A DNA stretch of 64,000 nt. Origin: Setophaga petechia. Its lineage: Eukaryota; Chordata; Aves; Passeriformes; Parulidae. The notes below the pieces were generated by a model. It ran no database searches. It was not told the origin of the DNA and saw only the letters and a program-made list of their open reading frames with translations. Below, in pieces: positions 1-14,700 of the stretch. Both the position numbers and the translations under genes were made by a program. Where the stretch lies: assembly GCA_024362935.1 (NCBI GenBank), contig JANCRA010000019.1, forward strand, positions 278,001 through 342,000, read 5' to 3'. Each line of letters begins with the position of its first letter. Within the stretch, counting starts at the first letter, position 1.

Positions 1-2667
1 GGCCCTGGACCACTCTGGGAAGGACCTAGGGATCATTAAATTAAAAAAGAAAAAAAAAAAAAGAGTGCTTAAGATGTTGGAAAGAAGAGAACAGGGAAAG
101 CATTGAATTTTACAGCTAAAAATACTGAATTTTACAGCTAACTAGGACTAAGACATACCATTACTATGCAATTAGGTCTTTTGAGTGCCCTACCTCCCTT
201 CCCCTGGAAAGCACCTTGGCTGCCAGGGCCTGTGCTCCGACCACAGAAACATGTACTTTCATTTATATATTCATTATTTAATACCAATGCATGTAGTTCC
301 ACATACAGGACAGAGAAGAACAAGGCAAGAAATGATAAACATGAGCCCTTTCCAGGATTTAGGAAGGCAGTCTCCTGATGTAGGCTACTTGAGTTCCAGA
401 ACTTTCTAATGCCAAGAGCAGCCAGATAATCAGCTATGTTTAGCATTTGGACTTTTTGAAGAGACCAGCAGTACTGTGCTGCCAGAAAGTGAAGTCCCAC
501 ACCACAGCAGGCAATCATCGATGGGGTGTCAGGCAAGCAAGCTACATATGTATACAATGTGAGATGTGACAAGCAGTAAAAGGTATTGTGAGATGGAAAA
601 TGGCACCCTCTACTCCATACTCCTTTGGTAATATTAACTTTCCAGAAAAAGGTTAAGAAAAAACCCAAAACTTGGACTCCAGTCTTTTTTTGTCTGTAAA
701 AGAAGTAGTTCTTTTGCAACTATAACTCTCTGTTTCTATTCACAGCGACTTGGCCTGTCTACCACTGGAAGCTGCACATTAACACCATCAGGCAGTGCAG
801 CCATATTCCAAACAAAATCATCCCCATCCCCCCCAGCACTGGGAGAGAGGTACTCTGCATTTCAGTGGCACTCCTATGAATCCTCTGCAGTGGATCTGTC
901 AGCTTCTTCAACAACAACCCTTGAAAACTGGGTTTTCAAGAGCTATTTTTCAGAGCTGAAGATCTGCAGCTTTTCAGAAGGGCTTTTCTTTTAAACAAAC
1001 CAACACTTTTGTTTCCTTCCCTTCAGAAAAAACAGATGTGTTTTTAGCAACAATGATTCAATGCTAGAGTGCTAGTTTGAGCTACAGGCACTGGACATTA
1101 AGATGACATCAGCTGGTAACTCCTTCAGTAATTCTGGATCTGTAAGACAGTGAAAAGATGACCTGGAGAAGAAGAGCTCCATAAACTATCACCATTCTCC
1201 TCAAGCCTCAAATCCCCTGGAACTATGCAGTTTCACCTTTCCAGAGTGAAACAAAACCTTAAAGAGTGATAATAATGTCTGAGATTAGAAAGCAATTAAA
1301 TATTAAATTGAGCAAGAATACAACATCCTAAAAGTGCTGTGCTCATCTGATAAATGAACATGGGTTTATTTATTCATGGTAATTCTTTATAGCTGAATTC
1401 TAAATATTCATTGACAAATTTCACAGAAAAAATATGGAACTTAAGTAACAATTCTGGCTAAAAACCAGAAACGGAAAAATGTGTTATTCTGTTTTACAAA
1501 TTATATTGGTTAAGTGTCTCCAAAAGACTTCCTAATCCCTTTTCTTCTACAATTTCTTAACCTAAACTTTCTGAATAAATAAGATTTTATTTCTTTACTT
1601 ACAAAATTCAGAGCAGTGATCAACATGACCTCTACTCTGACCTTTAGTCTATTCCTATATTATGTTTAGCAGAATGTAGGTACAAGTATTACTCCAGAAC
1701 TATCAATTCATCCATAAACTACAGAAGTAGAACTTGGTAAATCTCAGTGGATCCTCTTAAAGCTTAACTCTTTCTTAATATAACTGGATTTCATGTGAAT
1801 CTGGCATTTATCTACATGGCAAACAAGTTACCCATGCATTTCCTCACATACACACAATGCTGAAAGCTTTAGCATTTAAGCCTGCAAAAGAGCTGAAAGC
1901 TAAAATGCATGGAATTTATGGAATTTCAGAGATTCCTTCTTCTGTCACAAATTTATGTATATTGCTTTACAGTATGAAAGCAAATAAAACTTAAAAGAGT
2001 TTCAGTACGCTCTTCTGACACAAAGTTTTTTAGAATTAATTCACCAAAATTACATTCTACTGCTTTAAGTTTCCTTTTTGGGAGCTTTTCCTTGAATCCA
2101 GGGACTTGTGGCAGAGGATTTCTCATTCCTGCCATGTACCAGAAGGTTTTGACTACTAGTGCAAATTTATAAGGCACAGTTTCTTTAAAGCTGTGCTGTC
2201 AATGCTTACAGTCATTTCTCTACTGTCAATACAAGAATTTGAAAATAACGGTTCATGTATGTTGAATGAAGTTTTAAACCAGTTTTTAAAAGACTGTTTT
2301 AACTGGCAAATCCACAGCTGAAAGTGGTTCTTTGTCCTCTTAGTACGTATGTTCACCGACAGAAGACAGAAAAGAGCAGAATCTTTCTGGGTCCTTCTAA
2401 ATTACAGACACCCATTGCAATGCTGTTTAGTCACCCTCAGTTTTCTGTGCTACCACTCTCTCCTAGACTGCCTAATCCTAAACAGATCTAACTCCCAAAA
2501 GACACTGCCTTCTATGTTTTCTTGTCTCAGCCCAGTGAAATTGCAGGCACAGAGCTGTTCTGTCCAAGCCTGGCCCTTGGACACAGTCAAACAGTGATGG
2601 AGTAACACACAACAAAGATCTCTCTTAGTCCTTTCTGTGACAGCTGTCTGTGTCCTCAGGTTCTTAC
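1..2667 (-). other. SS18 intron 9 (partial)
   Basis: AT-rich intronic sequence runs to the left edge. No SS18 exon 10 was found. It contains a plus-strand open stretch with a good splice acceptor (746-994, listed separately) and a 193-codon minus-strand open frame (138-719) with no recognised similarity. Confidence 0.85.
746..994 (+). other. Unexplained open frame behind a consensus splice acceptor, antisense to SS18
   Basis: The pyrimidine-rich stretch at 726-743 ends in CACAG at 741-745. The sequence from 746 then stays open for 82 codons, to TAA at 992-994. It has no starting ATG, so it would need an upstream exon. The predicted peptide is rich in Ser and Thr (segments RLGLSTTGSCTLTPSGS and ESSAVDLSASSTTT). 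I do not recognise it. A terminal exon of an antisense transcript, a fossil exon or chance are all possible, and chance cannot be excluded at this length. Confidence 0.2.
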
Positions 2668-2790
2668 CATAACCCTGCTGTTGTCCTGGATAGCCTTGTT
2701 GGCCGGGATATTGCTGCTGCTGTGGTGGATAACCCTGCTGCTGGGGTGGTCCTTGATATGCATCTTGCTGCTGACCATATTGCGAGTTTC
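2668..2790 (-). CDS. SS18: SS18 exon 9 (QPGY repeats)
   Basis: This 123 nt exon encodes 40 codons of imperfect repeats based on QQGYP and QQYPG, starting [15 protein letters not shown] and ending PGQQQGY with a split Gly. The acceptor is TCTTACAG and the donor GTAAGAA. The next exon, expected to begin with the rest of the Gly and PSQGG, was not found in the 2.67 kb to its left. Confidence 0.95.
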
Positions 2791-5700
2791 CTGTAAGATC
2801 ATTTCAAGAAAGCAAAAACTCATAAAGATACCTATTTTATTTTTTTTCCTTCTAAGATGCACAGCCAACAACACAAGAACAAAATGAAAATGCAATATTG
2901 ATTTCAAAAACTGAACAAAACAAAGAAAACTCAAACCAAACAGAAGGAACTCGGCCAAACAAACTGCAGTTAAAGCCAATTTTGCAAAGTTGAACTGCAG
3001 CATTTTCAGCATCTCTGCCAAACGAGCATTACATTTACTGGAACATCACAGTCATAAGATCATGACTGTGCTAAATAAAAAAAATAAAAAAAAAAAAAGA
3101 CAAAATTAAGGACAGCTACAAGAGCACAGACTAGCTACACAAGATCAGCAAGCTGTTTCCTAACGGCACTATAATTATACAAAATATACACACACAAAAA
3201 GATATATAACTGAACCAACAAATTTATGTTAAAATAAAAATTTCCATTGAGGCAAAAAAAAAAAAATCTCTAGAGTGTTTTAGTCATTTTACTGTTGTTA
3301 GAATGGCAAATTGTGGTTATATATTTAAGGTGTTTGCAAGAAATTATTCTGAAGGCTCCAAGTTCCCTGCCATTTCCAAGACAGCCAGCAACTAGTATTC
3401 TACAAGAGCTTTGCATGGGTATAAGTTGTGTTGTGCAAGAATGTCTGTTCCTGTTGAGGGTGGGGGAGGAAAGGGATTGTCTGTGCGTATGTGTGTGAAG
3501 GTATATAGATACCTCCTTCGTAGTAATGTTGTGAGGAATCCTCATAAGGCCTATCGTAGCCTTGTTCAGGATACGACGGTTGCTGATAACCGTAATCATT
3601 ATGACCTACATCAATTCGACAAGAGACAGGAAGAAACGTTAATGGCCTCTGAGTGAAAACCCTAAAAATATTTCATTTCTCAGAAAAATGAAAAAAAAAA
3701 AAAATTTCAACTGGATATACATGAAAAAGAATTTTCAATTGTATTAGCCAAAGACTTACTAATATGATTTCCTTTCATATTGAATTAACATGTGACAGGG
3801 GAAAAAAAAAAGGCTTAATGCAGTAGTTCTAGAAACATCACAGTAAGGGATGGTCTTAACCTTCCAATAATCCTTGTTGGGGGAGTCGGAGGGGGGGAGA
3901 GTACTTCATCTTTCACTCAAAAAAAAAAATGAAAGCATTTAGGCCTTTCACATGTAAATAACCTGAATTAAATTAGAATGAACAAAGAAAGCAATTATCA
4001 TACTTTGTCTAACACCTGTTCTGCTGATCTCCAATTCAAAAGCATATGCTAAAAGCAGTGTGAAATATAACAAATAAAGCTCAATGAAGTTATGAACCAT
4101 CATTTACATTAAATTCTGGTTTTGAATGACAGAAATACAACACTCTCAAGGTTTTCCCTACAAACAGAATTCCTACTTAAAGTCTTAAGAAAACTTTTCC
4201 TCTTACATTTCAGTCCTGAGCAGATTCATTACAAACAAACCTTTCTACTCGCGAGACTACAGGCATCTCTGATTAAGGAAGCAATACATGCAGTGAGCAC
4301 CCCACCTGTTCTTGTTTTTAGCACACATATATTTTCTTACAGATGATCAAAATATATCTTATTGCTAACTTGGTCAAGAATACATGCCAAAGTTTCATTT
4401 ACATTTTAAATTAAATATTATAAATTTGGAATAAAATTTTTAGACACAAGTAAGGAAAGGAGGAAACAGTTCTGAAACTCAGTGGTTTTGTCATCAGGTC
4501 GGCAATACAGCACTGACTGAATCTTACATGCAAACATAACCATTAAAACAAGTCTTAAAATAGTCTACCTGTACTCTACATAAGAGTAATAATGAGGTAA
4601 TGATAAAGATGACTCTTTAGGTGGAACAGATCCTAGAAGTCATCTGTGTTGTCACAAAGCTGTTGATACTAACATCAAACTGCCTTTACTAGAGTAAATT
4701 GCCTGTAACAATTTAGCGTTCACGTGTATACATAAATCTTCTAAAATGAAATCTGAATAATTACCAGTTAATGCAACTTGTAAAATAACACAAGTCTGCA
4801 CACACACCTCCAGAAATTAACATATGTAAGCTTATACAGATAAGGCTTGATGTACCTTAAAATCAATTTGACGGAAATTGAATTCAAACAACTGACTTGC
4901 ATCCCTTTATTTGCTATGAGCAGTTGCTTTGGCAATTACACAGCTTTGCTTTGCATATATTTTTTAAACTTTAACATGTACCACATTTCTTGAGCTTCAT
5001 AAGATACCATTAAGTTGCACACATGGTTATCACAGTAGTCAGGAGTTAGCATCTTTGTTCTCCCAGTCTCTGCTCAGCCTGAAAACAAGTTAATTTCAAC
5101 TTTTCTAACTTATAACACAATCCAATAGTCTTCAGCACTCCATATTCCAAGAGGTAGGAGGGCAGATTTATGAAATTCAAAGTTTCAGTCTCGTCTTGAA
5201 AGCACTGAGGGGACATCTAAAGAGGATTCACATTTTCAAAATCCTCAGGGCAGGGACCACTTTATTCCTATATAAATGTTAAACTGAAGGCCCATACCAT
5301 GTCAGCAATAACACATTTGTGCGACTTACATGAAAATGAAACACTAAGTTAAAAAAAGTAGAGTATTTACAGAAAAAACCCACATCTTTTTAGCAAGTTT
5401 TTTCAGTTCAGTAAAATTTTTAATAAAAGGATATCGCCCCCTCTCTTATTGATAATAAAGTTATGACTGTTTAAATTCATGTCAATCATATTAGATACGC
5501 TAAGGAACTCTCCATTCTTTGAGAGAAATAAATAATTTCCATTCTTTTGAAATACTAAAATTGTTTTTAGGAGTTTCAAATGGGAGTAATACAAATTACA
5601 TGCTTTAAGTTGCAAATTTAACTAGTCACAGTAACTTAAACTGTAGTAACAATTCTGAATTTGGAAGGGTTTTTAAATGTGAGGTATGATATCCAATTAC

Positions 5701-8700
5701 TATTCTTGCCTCATCCCCTAATTTTGGGCATAGAACTACATTAGTATTGGGCAGGTATAGAAAATGGGAAAGTTAACATTTATGAGAGATTACCATCAGG
5801 GTAATATTGCTGGTTCATGCCTTCTGGAGGACCTTGTCCACCATGACTGTATTGGTCCCCATAATAGTCTTCCTGGCCTGAGTACTGCTGTGGTGGGCCT
5901 GAAAAACCACAACCAGTCAATACGTAAATAACTTGTTTTGTCTGTTATAAAGCCTGCTAATTTCTGATTTTAGTATGAGAAATATTTCTCAAATGTATTC
6001 CCCACCCATATTGTCGCATTACAGACAACATATGTAATCTGGTTTAGTTAAAAAAATAAGTAAATGTATCTATATACATATACAAACACACAGTTGTTTG
6101 GCTGCACCAGACTGAGACTAATATATATCAAACTTCAGTTTTGAGCTCATTTTAGGAATATGTCTATAACAGACTAGGGTGTAAAAAATAAAATTATTCC
6201 TCGTTGAAAAGGACTAAAAAGAAAAAAGATAACCAAAATCGTGGAACATCATTCCTTTTTTGTAACTGAATGAATCCAGAACCAAGTAGGTATGCTGTTC
6301 CTTTTCTGTCCTATCATTTAAATATCAGAATATCAAATTCTGCATCAGCATATATCTGAGATGCAATTTCAGAATGTATAATCTCAGAAAGAACCAAAAC
6401 AAAAAGAAAACAAACTTGTCCTCACATTTCATGGTGACAGCAGTAATCTCTTGCTGCAAGAACCACCTTTAAAATGGGTAACAAAAAGAGTGTGCAAACA
6501 AAGTCTGTCACACCAAATGACTTGACAGAAATTTGGATTAAGCAAGAAAGAGATGTAAAATGGTTTTAAACATGGTTATTTAAAATCAATGCAAAAATAC
6601 TGAAGTGAATTCCTACCTTGCTGTGGTGGCCTGTATGGAGGAATCTGTCTCTGCCCCATCATGTGATTTCCTTGGTTAACTTGGCCCATCATTCCCATCG
6701 GTGGCTGCTGCCCCTGGTAATGCTGGCCACCTGCCTGTGGCATGTTGTATTGCTGGGAGGGAGGCTGCTGGTGCATCATTGGACCTGCAAAAGGAGAAGT
6801 AGCAAAAATGTCAAATACACAAAAATGATTTGAGATTAAACCTTTCCAAAAGAACATGGAAAACCCAACCTTTAAAAATGGACCAAAAAAAGCTCTGTAT
6901 ATCCACTGCTCTGGTAAGGGTTTATTGTTTCTGGACCTATGCAAATGTAGGTGAACAATTCAGCAGCCAAACTACAAAACAGAAATCAGCCTAAATAAGG
7001 TTGCTTTTTAGATTTTTCTTCAAAACCACAGATATTAGTTCACACCTACAAAAAGATAACTGAAACACTTTCACAACTTTTTGTTATTAAAAAAATCTTC
7101 AAAAAAAGTGTAGGTGAAAACCTGATGGTGAAACCTTGGTAAGTCATAGAAAAATTATTTAACATTTGTGATCTCCTTGGAGCATCGTTTCAATACACAT
7201 ACATAGTTGCTGTTATAGTCCACCAGCAAACCACTAAGCTGTTATCACAAGATCAACAATTTTATTTAGCCTGTAAAGACAAACCACATGAACCAGACAG
7301 GCAATTACACAACAGGCATATGCAGAAAGCCCACAGAACATAGGCTCTGCCTGACACTGAACAGTCCTAAACAATCTCTAACAAAAACATCTTTCATATT
7401 TAGTTGCACCAAGTTCTATAAACCACAGGAAGAGACCAAGAGAGATCAAGTACTGTCCATGTTTTATCAACTGACAAAATTTGATTAAGGTTGTACTTGG
7501 AGAAATGCAAATTTCAGTAATGAAAACAGACAGTTAAAGAGCACCCTACTGACACCACACAGCAATGAAAATGATGATTACACAATTTCATTATATGAGA
7601 TTGCAGGTTAGACTGATAGAACATTTAACAAAGAACAGCCTCTGTGCCTCCTCTGTAAGTACCACTTCAGAAAAGAATTATTCCAGTATCAAAAACATGA
7701 GGATGAAAAAGTTGTGACAAGGAGCTAAACTTTTTTAAGCAACAGATTTTTGTAATATATTAATTCAAACCACTTCACACATACTGCCCAATCTATAATG
7801 GCGAAATCCTAAGCTTTTCTGGCTTTTAAAAAAATAATTTATTTTATAAACAACAAAGATAACAAGAAACTAGCACCCTCACTAAAAACTAAAACAAACC
7901 ATGACATCAAACATCAAACTAACAGAGCCACTCCTAAGTGCCATCCAGTGAGAAAAAGGAAGATATCACCTTTTTTCTGGATGCTTAGATTTTTCCATTC
8001 CATTAGAATTTTTAAAAAACTAGGTTCTGAAGCACAAGCAGAAAGTCCTGTGTGAAACTGCAATACTGGAAAAATACCTAGATACACAGCCAAGCGACAA
8101 TGGATTTATACAGGCAAAGGAATATTTAGTCTCTTATATACTGTCTATGCAGAGTTACGAGGGAAAGTTATGACAAATTAATTAATGGTATGAATTCCAA
8201 GTGCATTAGTTAAATCTCATAAAACCCCAGTGTGGGATCTCTCAATGAGAAGTAAAGTGGCCTAAGCTTCATTTTCCTCTAAAGATAAATATTGGCCACT
8301 CTTAAGAAGATCCAGTTATGCTTCTGTCCTTCAGTATGGCAAGTTTCTGTGTCCTGACTTTAAAGTTAAAAAAACCGGTTTAATTCAGATGTACTTATTT
8401 TAATTATTGGCAAAATACTTTTCCTTTTTTTGATCTTCTAAATGAGTAAGTAATTTAGATTATTCCATTTCACTGCTCCTCTGTTTGGAAGTACTGAGAA
8501 ACATCAGGCAGTCTTGATAAAAAATAGAAACTTGTTGCCATAATATTCCTAGATCTCAAGAAAGCTTGTTAATTAACAATATTAATATTAGTCACAATAC
8601 AATGTGATAAAATGTGTTGGGTCCCTGTGGTGCAATGTAGAGATTTTCTGTTTGCTTTTTAAATTAGAACTTCATTAACGCTTTGTAGAGCCACAATGAG

Positions 8701-11700
8701 AATTCACTACCCTGTATTAGGCTGTGTGTTGTGTTCATAACAGACGGCCTGGCTTCCTTCCAGTTTGGTTCTTCTTATTAAAAAGATACCTAAAAGAACC
8801 ACCATGGTCTCTACTGCCTTATGGAACATAATATTTTATGCAGTGGTTTTGAGGGATGGGGGAACTTTGACTTTATTCTTCCATTCGAAAAATCTAGCCT
8901 AGGAGAAAGCTATGTTTATTCGTTGTGTAATACTTATTATGACATAAAATCCCAAAACTTCATGAAACACTTAAGACTCTTAATTCATTATCTACTTGGA
9001 TATGGACAAACTTCAGAAGTGGGTCCAAGAGAACCCCAGGAAATTCAACAAGTCCAAGCGCAACGTGCAGCATGTGAGTAGGGGAAAACCTAGATATGAG
9101 TACAGAGTGGGAAACTCACTGAGAGCAGCTCTGAAAAGAATTTGAGGGTTTGTGTTGATGAGAAGCTGGGTCTGATCTGGCAATGTGGGTCTGCAGACTA
9201 AAAAAACAACTGTATCATGGGTTGCATGAAAAAACATGGTCAGGTGTTCAAGTGAACCTGCCCCTCTACTCTGCTCTGGTGAGATCCCACCCAGAGTGCT
9301 GTATCCAGCTCTAGGGGGTCCAGCACAGAAAGACCTGTTGGACTGGGTCAAGAGGACGGCCACAAGGATTATCAGAGGGATAGAGAAGGAAACGCTAAGA
9401 GAGCATGGAGCAGAGAAAGCTGCAGGGAGAACTCACTTTGGCCTTCCAGTATTTTAAGGGTGATTTTAAAGGGAAGGATATGGACTTTTTATACAGGCAG
9501 ACAGTGACAGGACAAGGGGCAATAGTTTTAAATTGAAAGAGGGTAGGTATAGATGGGATATTAGGAAATTCTTCAGTGTGAAGAGGCACTGGGACAGGTT
9601 GCCCAAAGAAGTTGTGAATGCCCATCCCTGGATGTATTCAAGTCACCAGGCTGGATGGGGCTCTGAGAAACCTAGGCTAGTTGTAGCACAGACAGGGAGG
9701 CTGGAACTATGTGATCTTTCAGGTCCCTTACAACCCAAACCTTTCAATGACTTTATGTTTTCTAATACTTGTGGCACAGATTTTTACAAGCACCCTAAAA
9801 CACAGCCTTTGAATTCCTGATCAGGTTACACCAAAAACAAAATGCAGCAGCCTTCACCAAAATTTTTTTGGTGTTTTTCCACTTTTAAAAAAAAAAAAGC
9901 TTCTTTTTTAAATGAAGGTTTTAAGCCTTGTGCAAGCTATCTTAGAAACTATAATGAGGGTCAATTTAACTTGACAAACACTACAATTCAGATGTCCTTA
10001 GTCAAATGAACCACCATCCTAAATCTAACACCAGGAGCAGTTTAAACATTATCTCAAAAGATTCTGAGGATACAAAACTTTTTGCTACTCCTAATGTATG
10101 ACTCAGGCTGCAAATTAAAGACGGTAGATACTTCTCCACACTTTATCACTCCATGAATTTCTCATCTCAAACTGAACCACAATTTCAGGTATCATTTAAA
10201 AAAAACTAGAACACAAAATGTCATAGAAAAAAATTCCTTAGTTACCAACACTGCCTTTCATGTTTTACTCCAGGGAAAGGAGATGAAAGCACAAGTTCTG
10301 TGGCAGCTGTTTATATCTTTTGTTTTTTCATGACAAAACTACAGTGTCTTCTACAGCTAGACATCCTACACAATGCAGCTACAGCATGATGGCATTTCAG
10401 AATGTGGAGGCAATTTTATTTCCCTCTAATACACTAGATTTCAAAAAAAAAAAAGAGACTGCCCTGCTTTTTCCATAACATCTTGACTGCTGTAAACAGT
10501 CAAGGTACTGAAACCTAACAGTCTCAGCTTACACGGGAGTGAACAGATGGGAAGACATTTACAGAAGGTAGTCAAGCTCAGAAATCACTTTATCCTGATC
10601 TGCCATACCCTGAATATGTTTATATTTTAGCTAACATTGTATGTTTCTATCTTTATGCTCCTTTCTTTATGTGCACAAAAAAACAACCAGAATCTGCATC
10701 TGTCTCACCTCTACTCTTTCTATATCTTCATATCTTCTTGTAAGTCAAAGAGCTCTGAAATTTTAATAGAATTTTTCCAAGGTTATAGAAATTAAACTAT
10801 CATTAAAAAATTTCAGCACCAGATTTGACAACTGGTTTGCAAGTGACTGAGTCAACGTGATCTTGTCCTGTAGAAGTCACCTGTAAACTTGTTCTCGTCC
10901 CTTACCACAGGAAACATATAATGCTCATTCAAGAGAGACTGGGAACTTGACAACCTTGTGTCAAGCTCTTCTAGCACAGGAATGGAGTCCCAGCAAAGGC
11001 ATCTGACAAATGAGAAACAGTCTCTACGCTGGCCATGCATACCCGAGTTTCTGAGATGACCAAGCTACAATTGCTTGGTTCTTACTTATAAAATGTATTA
11101 ATTCCACTACTAAATATTATTCCAAGTGTGAAAGATTTGTTCAATATAAAAAAAAGAGGAATTTCCATGCAAGTTTCAGGTTTCAGAAAAATTGTGCCTA
11201 TATCTTCCCCCCTGAAAAGTCAAAAACTGGCAACACTTGACATTTTTTTTCAACCTAAGTAGTTTACCATACACAAGAAGAAATGCACCCATAAGAACAT
11301 AGTTTCTACAATATTCATTTTTCAATGAAGAGTCACCTACAGAATCTTCCACTTTAAATATTTTGCTTTTTAAGTCCAAAATTACTAGAATTCCTCTTTT
11401 AAACTGGACTGACAATATAAAATCAATACCATGAAAACTTAGCTTCTCATTTAAGGTATTCCTCTGGATAGCATTTTATAACTAGTACAAAGCAGTAATG
11501 AGTACAGAGAGGTATACAGGAAGTGAATGCAGCAAAAAGTTCTGTTACTATGCATTTTATTTCTTAATTAGCACTTTTTCATTTTTTTCTTGCTAACACC
11601 ATCTGCCTCACAAGGTGTATATACAGCAAGATGTTTTGGAAGCAAGTGCACATGAAGAGGTTATGCTCAAGCATAACCCAAATGTTAGAGCAAGCCTTTC

Positions 11701-14700
11701 TGAGTGCTATGGTGCTTTTATCTATTATATAATAGTATGCTTCTTTTCCCCTGGAAGTACTGGCTTCATTCTGTACACAGTACGTATTACCCACTGAAAA
11801 ACTATTTCAGTATTTTGTTTCTGTTCATGTGATATGTGATGCCTAGTCAAAGACTGAAGACAGAATTATTAATTTATTCATAGGTTTTATTATGGCACCC
11901 ATAAGTAATTTGTCCAAATATTCATAATGAATATACTTTGACAACTCTCCTGTGAAATCAGATGATACTGTAATCTTACCATCAGATTAATTCCTCTACA
12001 GATGAGGAACCCACATAGGGAAAGATTGAGGCCAAAAACATCTACTGATTTTTAACAACCAACTTGAGATGCTAAGACCTCATCTTGTGGAATATTTAGG
12101 ATTATATTTAGCTAGTGCTGTTATTAACTGACAGATGTAGTAAAAACTCTCATTTTCAGTATGGATCAGTCCTGTAAGACAAAGAAATAAAGCATACTTA
12201 GGGGTTCACAAATATCTCCTGACCAACAACACTGAGGTTCAGAAATTTTGGTTCATTTGTGTTTCTGAATTGTTGTACATATGACCAGTTAAGAAATCTC
12301 CGAGTCCCAATCTATTTATTCTCCTTTTGTTAAACTGCACTGAGTACATTTCCTAGCAGCTCATTCTTGTTTTTTCACTTAGGAGAGAAGCCTGAAGTGG
12401 CCATGCTTGGCTGAGACATCTGCCCAGCCAGACTGGGGCTTGGCTACCTACCTCTAAATTTCTCATGGTCTCACAGATTGCTACCGTTCTCTGCCCAGCT
12501 GTCTTGAAGTCACAAGAGAGTGAAGACATAAAAATACTTCCGCTAATTTGTCATCAAACATCAATACACATGGAACAACTAAGAGTAGAAAATGGAGGAA
12601 ATGTACTAAGCAGACCTGATTGGGAATCATCTTAGATCAAAATAACATCCCCATCTTCAAACATAAGACTTCCTCTTTCACAGGTAATTGGAAAAGTATT
12701 TTCATTTAACAGCAAATAAAACTTTGTTTGCATAACAGACAAGTTTCAAACCCTTGCTTTAAAGAAAGGGGCACGTGCACTCCTACATTTATATATGAAG
12801 TGCTCTGTTTAGTAATGTTTTTGTGAGACATTGAAACATTTTAAAGTATATGATTTTTCATCCCACTGGCCTCTCCTTCTGGGAAACCTCTGCAAAAAAT
12901 AGAACCAGCCATGAAGAAGACACTTGAAATGGAAAAGTCTCAGCCTAAAGGGTCAAAATTTGGCAGAATTAGTTACACAATGCAAAAGCTTGCTGTGGCC
13001 TTAATGGCACTGGTGCCATTGTTCTAAGTAAAGATTTTGCTCTTGTTCTTGGACCCATACTTTGGTTAATACTGTTTTATTCTCTATTCCCCAAAGTCAC
13101 TTAAGTACCACTATTTGTTCAGCACAGAAATCTTTTAATTTTATTTCTGCTTAGTTTCTAATGACGAATTTTCAAATTTGAAAGAGTACTGAAAACACAA
13201 CAGGGGAACAAAGAGTAAAGAATGCTACTTTGAGACTGAATCATTGCCTAAATTTTAGGCCAATCACACAACAATGTCTCCTGCAGAGTGACTTACTAGA
13301 CAGCTCCGTCACATACACTGCTACATAATTATTGCTAACTCTGCAACTAAAAAATCTGAATTGAAACAGCATAAGACTTTTCCAAAGCATCTTACAACAG
13401 AATTACTACACTATGTATTGCTACAATACAGAGATAACTTCCCGTTTCAGAGAGACAGTCAAAAGTATTCCCACTTATGATTTCCCTGACTATGTACCTA
13501 TCTTTTGTTTCTTCCACTGTTATACATTAAGAAAAATGCGATTAACTATGTGCATGCTAAAGGCTGCAGATCTGGTAAGAAAAAGGCAGAAACAGCTTCT
13601 CACATCATGACTTATTTATAGTCTCTCATTAAGTTAATCTTTTGTCTGTTTTGCAACTTTCTGTAACCTAATAATCAAACTGATCAGTATGACCTGGTCT
13701 GTCTGTGCACCTCAGGAACAGATGGTATCTACACATAAAAAAGTGGAGCTTTGGTTTGTCATACGTCTTCTAGCAGGTGCTAGATCCTATGTACAGATGT
13801 ACTTCTAGCATGTACAGATCCAATGCAGTAACAGACTCAACAGGTAAGCTGAAAATACTGATTGCTGACTTGTAAAGCACCTCTATAAGAATATGCAGTA
13901 CATATACAACTTAGTAATTTGCTGTGCTGTGACTTTAATGCAATATTTTAATTCCACAATGCCCTTGCATTTCAACAAGGACATCAAAACACCATCAGTT
14001 TATGCAATGGAAATACCTTAGATACAAAATTAGCTTTGATTTTTACTATATACACAAGGACATCTCATGAAAACAGAAGGGAGTACCAGATTTGTTCCTG
14101 GAACTGAATTTTGCTTCTCTAAGACTAAACAGACATTCCATGCTAAAATTGCTGAAAACAAAGACTAACAAGGTATAACAATCGTGAGGGCTATCTGACT
14201 TTGCTTTTTCCATTTAACCAAGAAACTTAAAAGTAGAAATGTATTTTATCAACCTGAATAACACTTTGCTAGAAGTGTAAAGTCTGAAAAAGACGAACAG
14301 TAGCTCCAGCTTGTAACTGCTGAAAGTAGATCCATTTCCAGATTCTCACATTATACCTGAAAACAGTTAAATGTCTGCAAATAAACAAAAAGTCACAGAT
14401 ATATAGGAGAAAAGAGGTGTAGAATCCTCCAAACGTGAGTACAGAATATTCACAGAGTATTCTGAGATGATCCTTCCACACAAGGATCCATGAGTCCACG
14501 TCTTAGGTAAATGGCCCACAGGGTGACTGAAGTCACCATTTTTGTTCTTTAGCACCATGCTCTAAGCAACTGAGCCAATCTCAGGGTACAAACACAATTA
14601 GAGAAAGAAATCTACAAGATAAGACCTTTAAAAAAATCTGCATCCAAGATATTTTCCTTTTACAGAAGCCAGTAGATACCTCACTTACCTTGGTTTGGTT

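Noticed and set aside
138..719. 193-codon minus-strand ORF in SS18 intron 9
   Set aside because: It is unusually long for AT-rich sequence, but I see no known domain, conserved motif or splice arrangement. Kept only as a possible cryptic exon.
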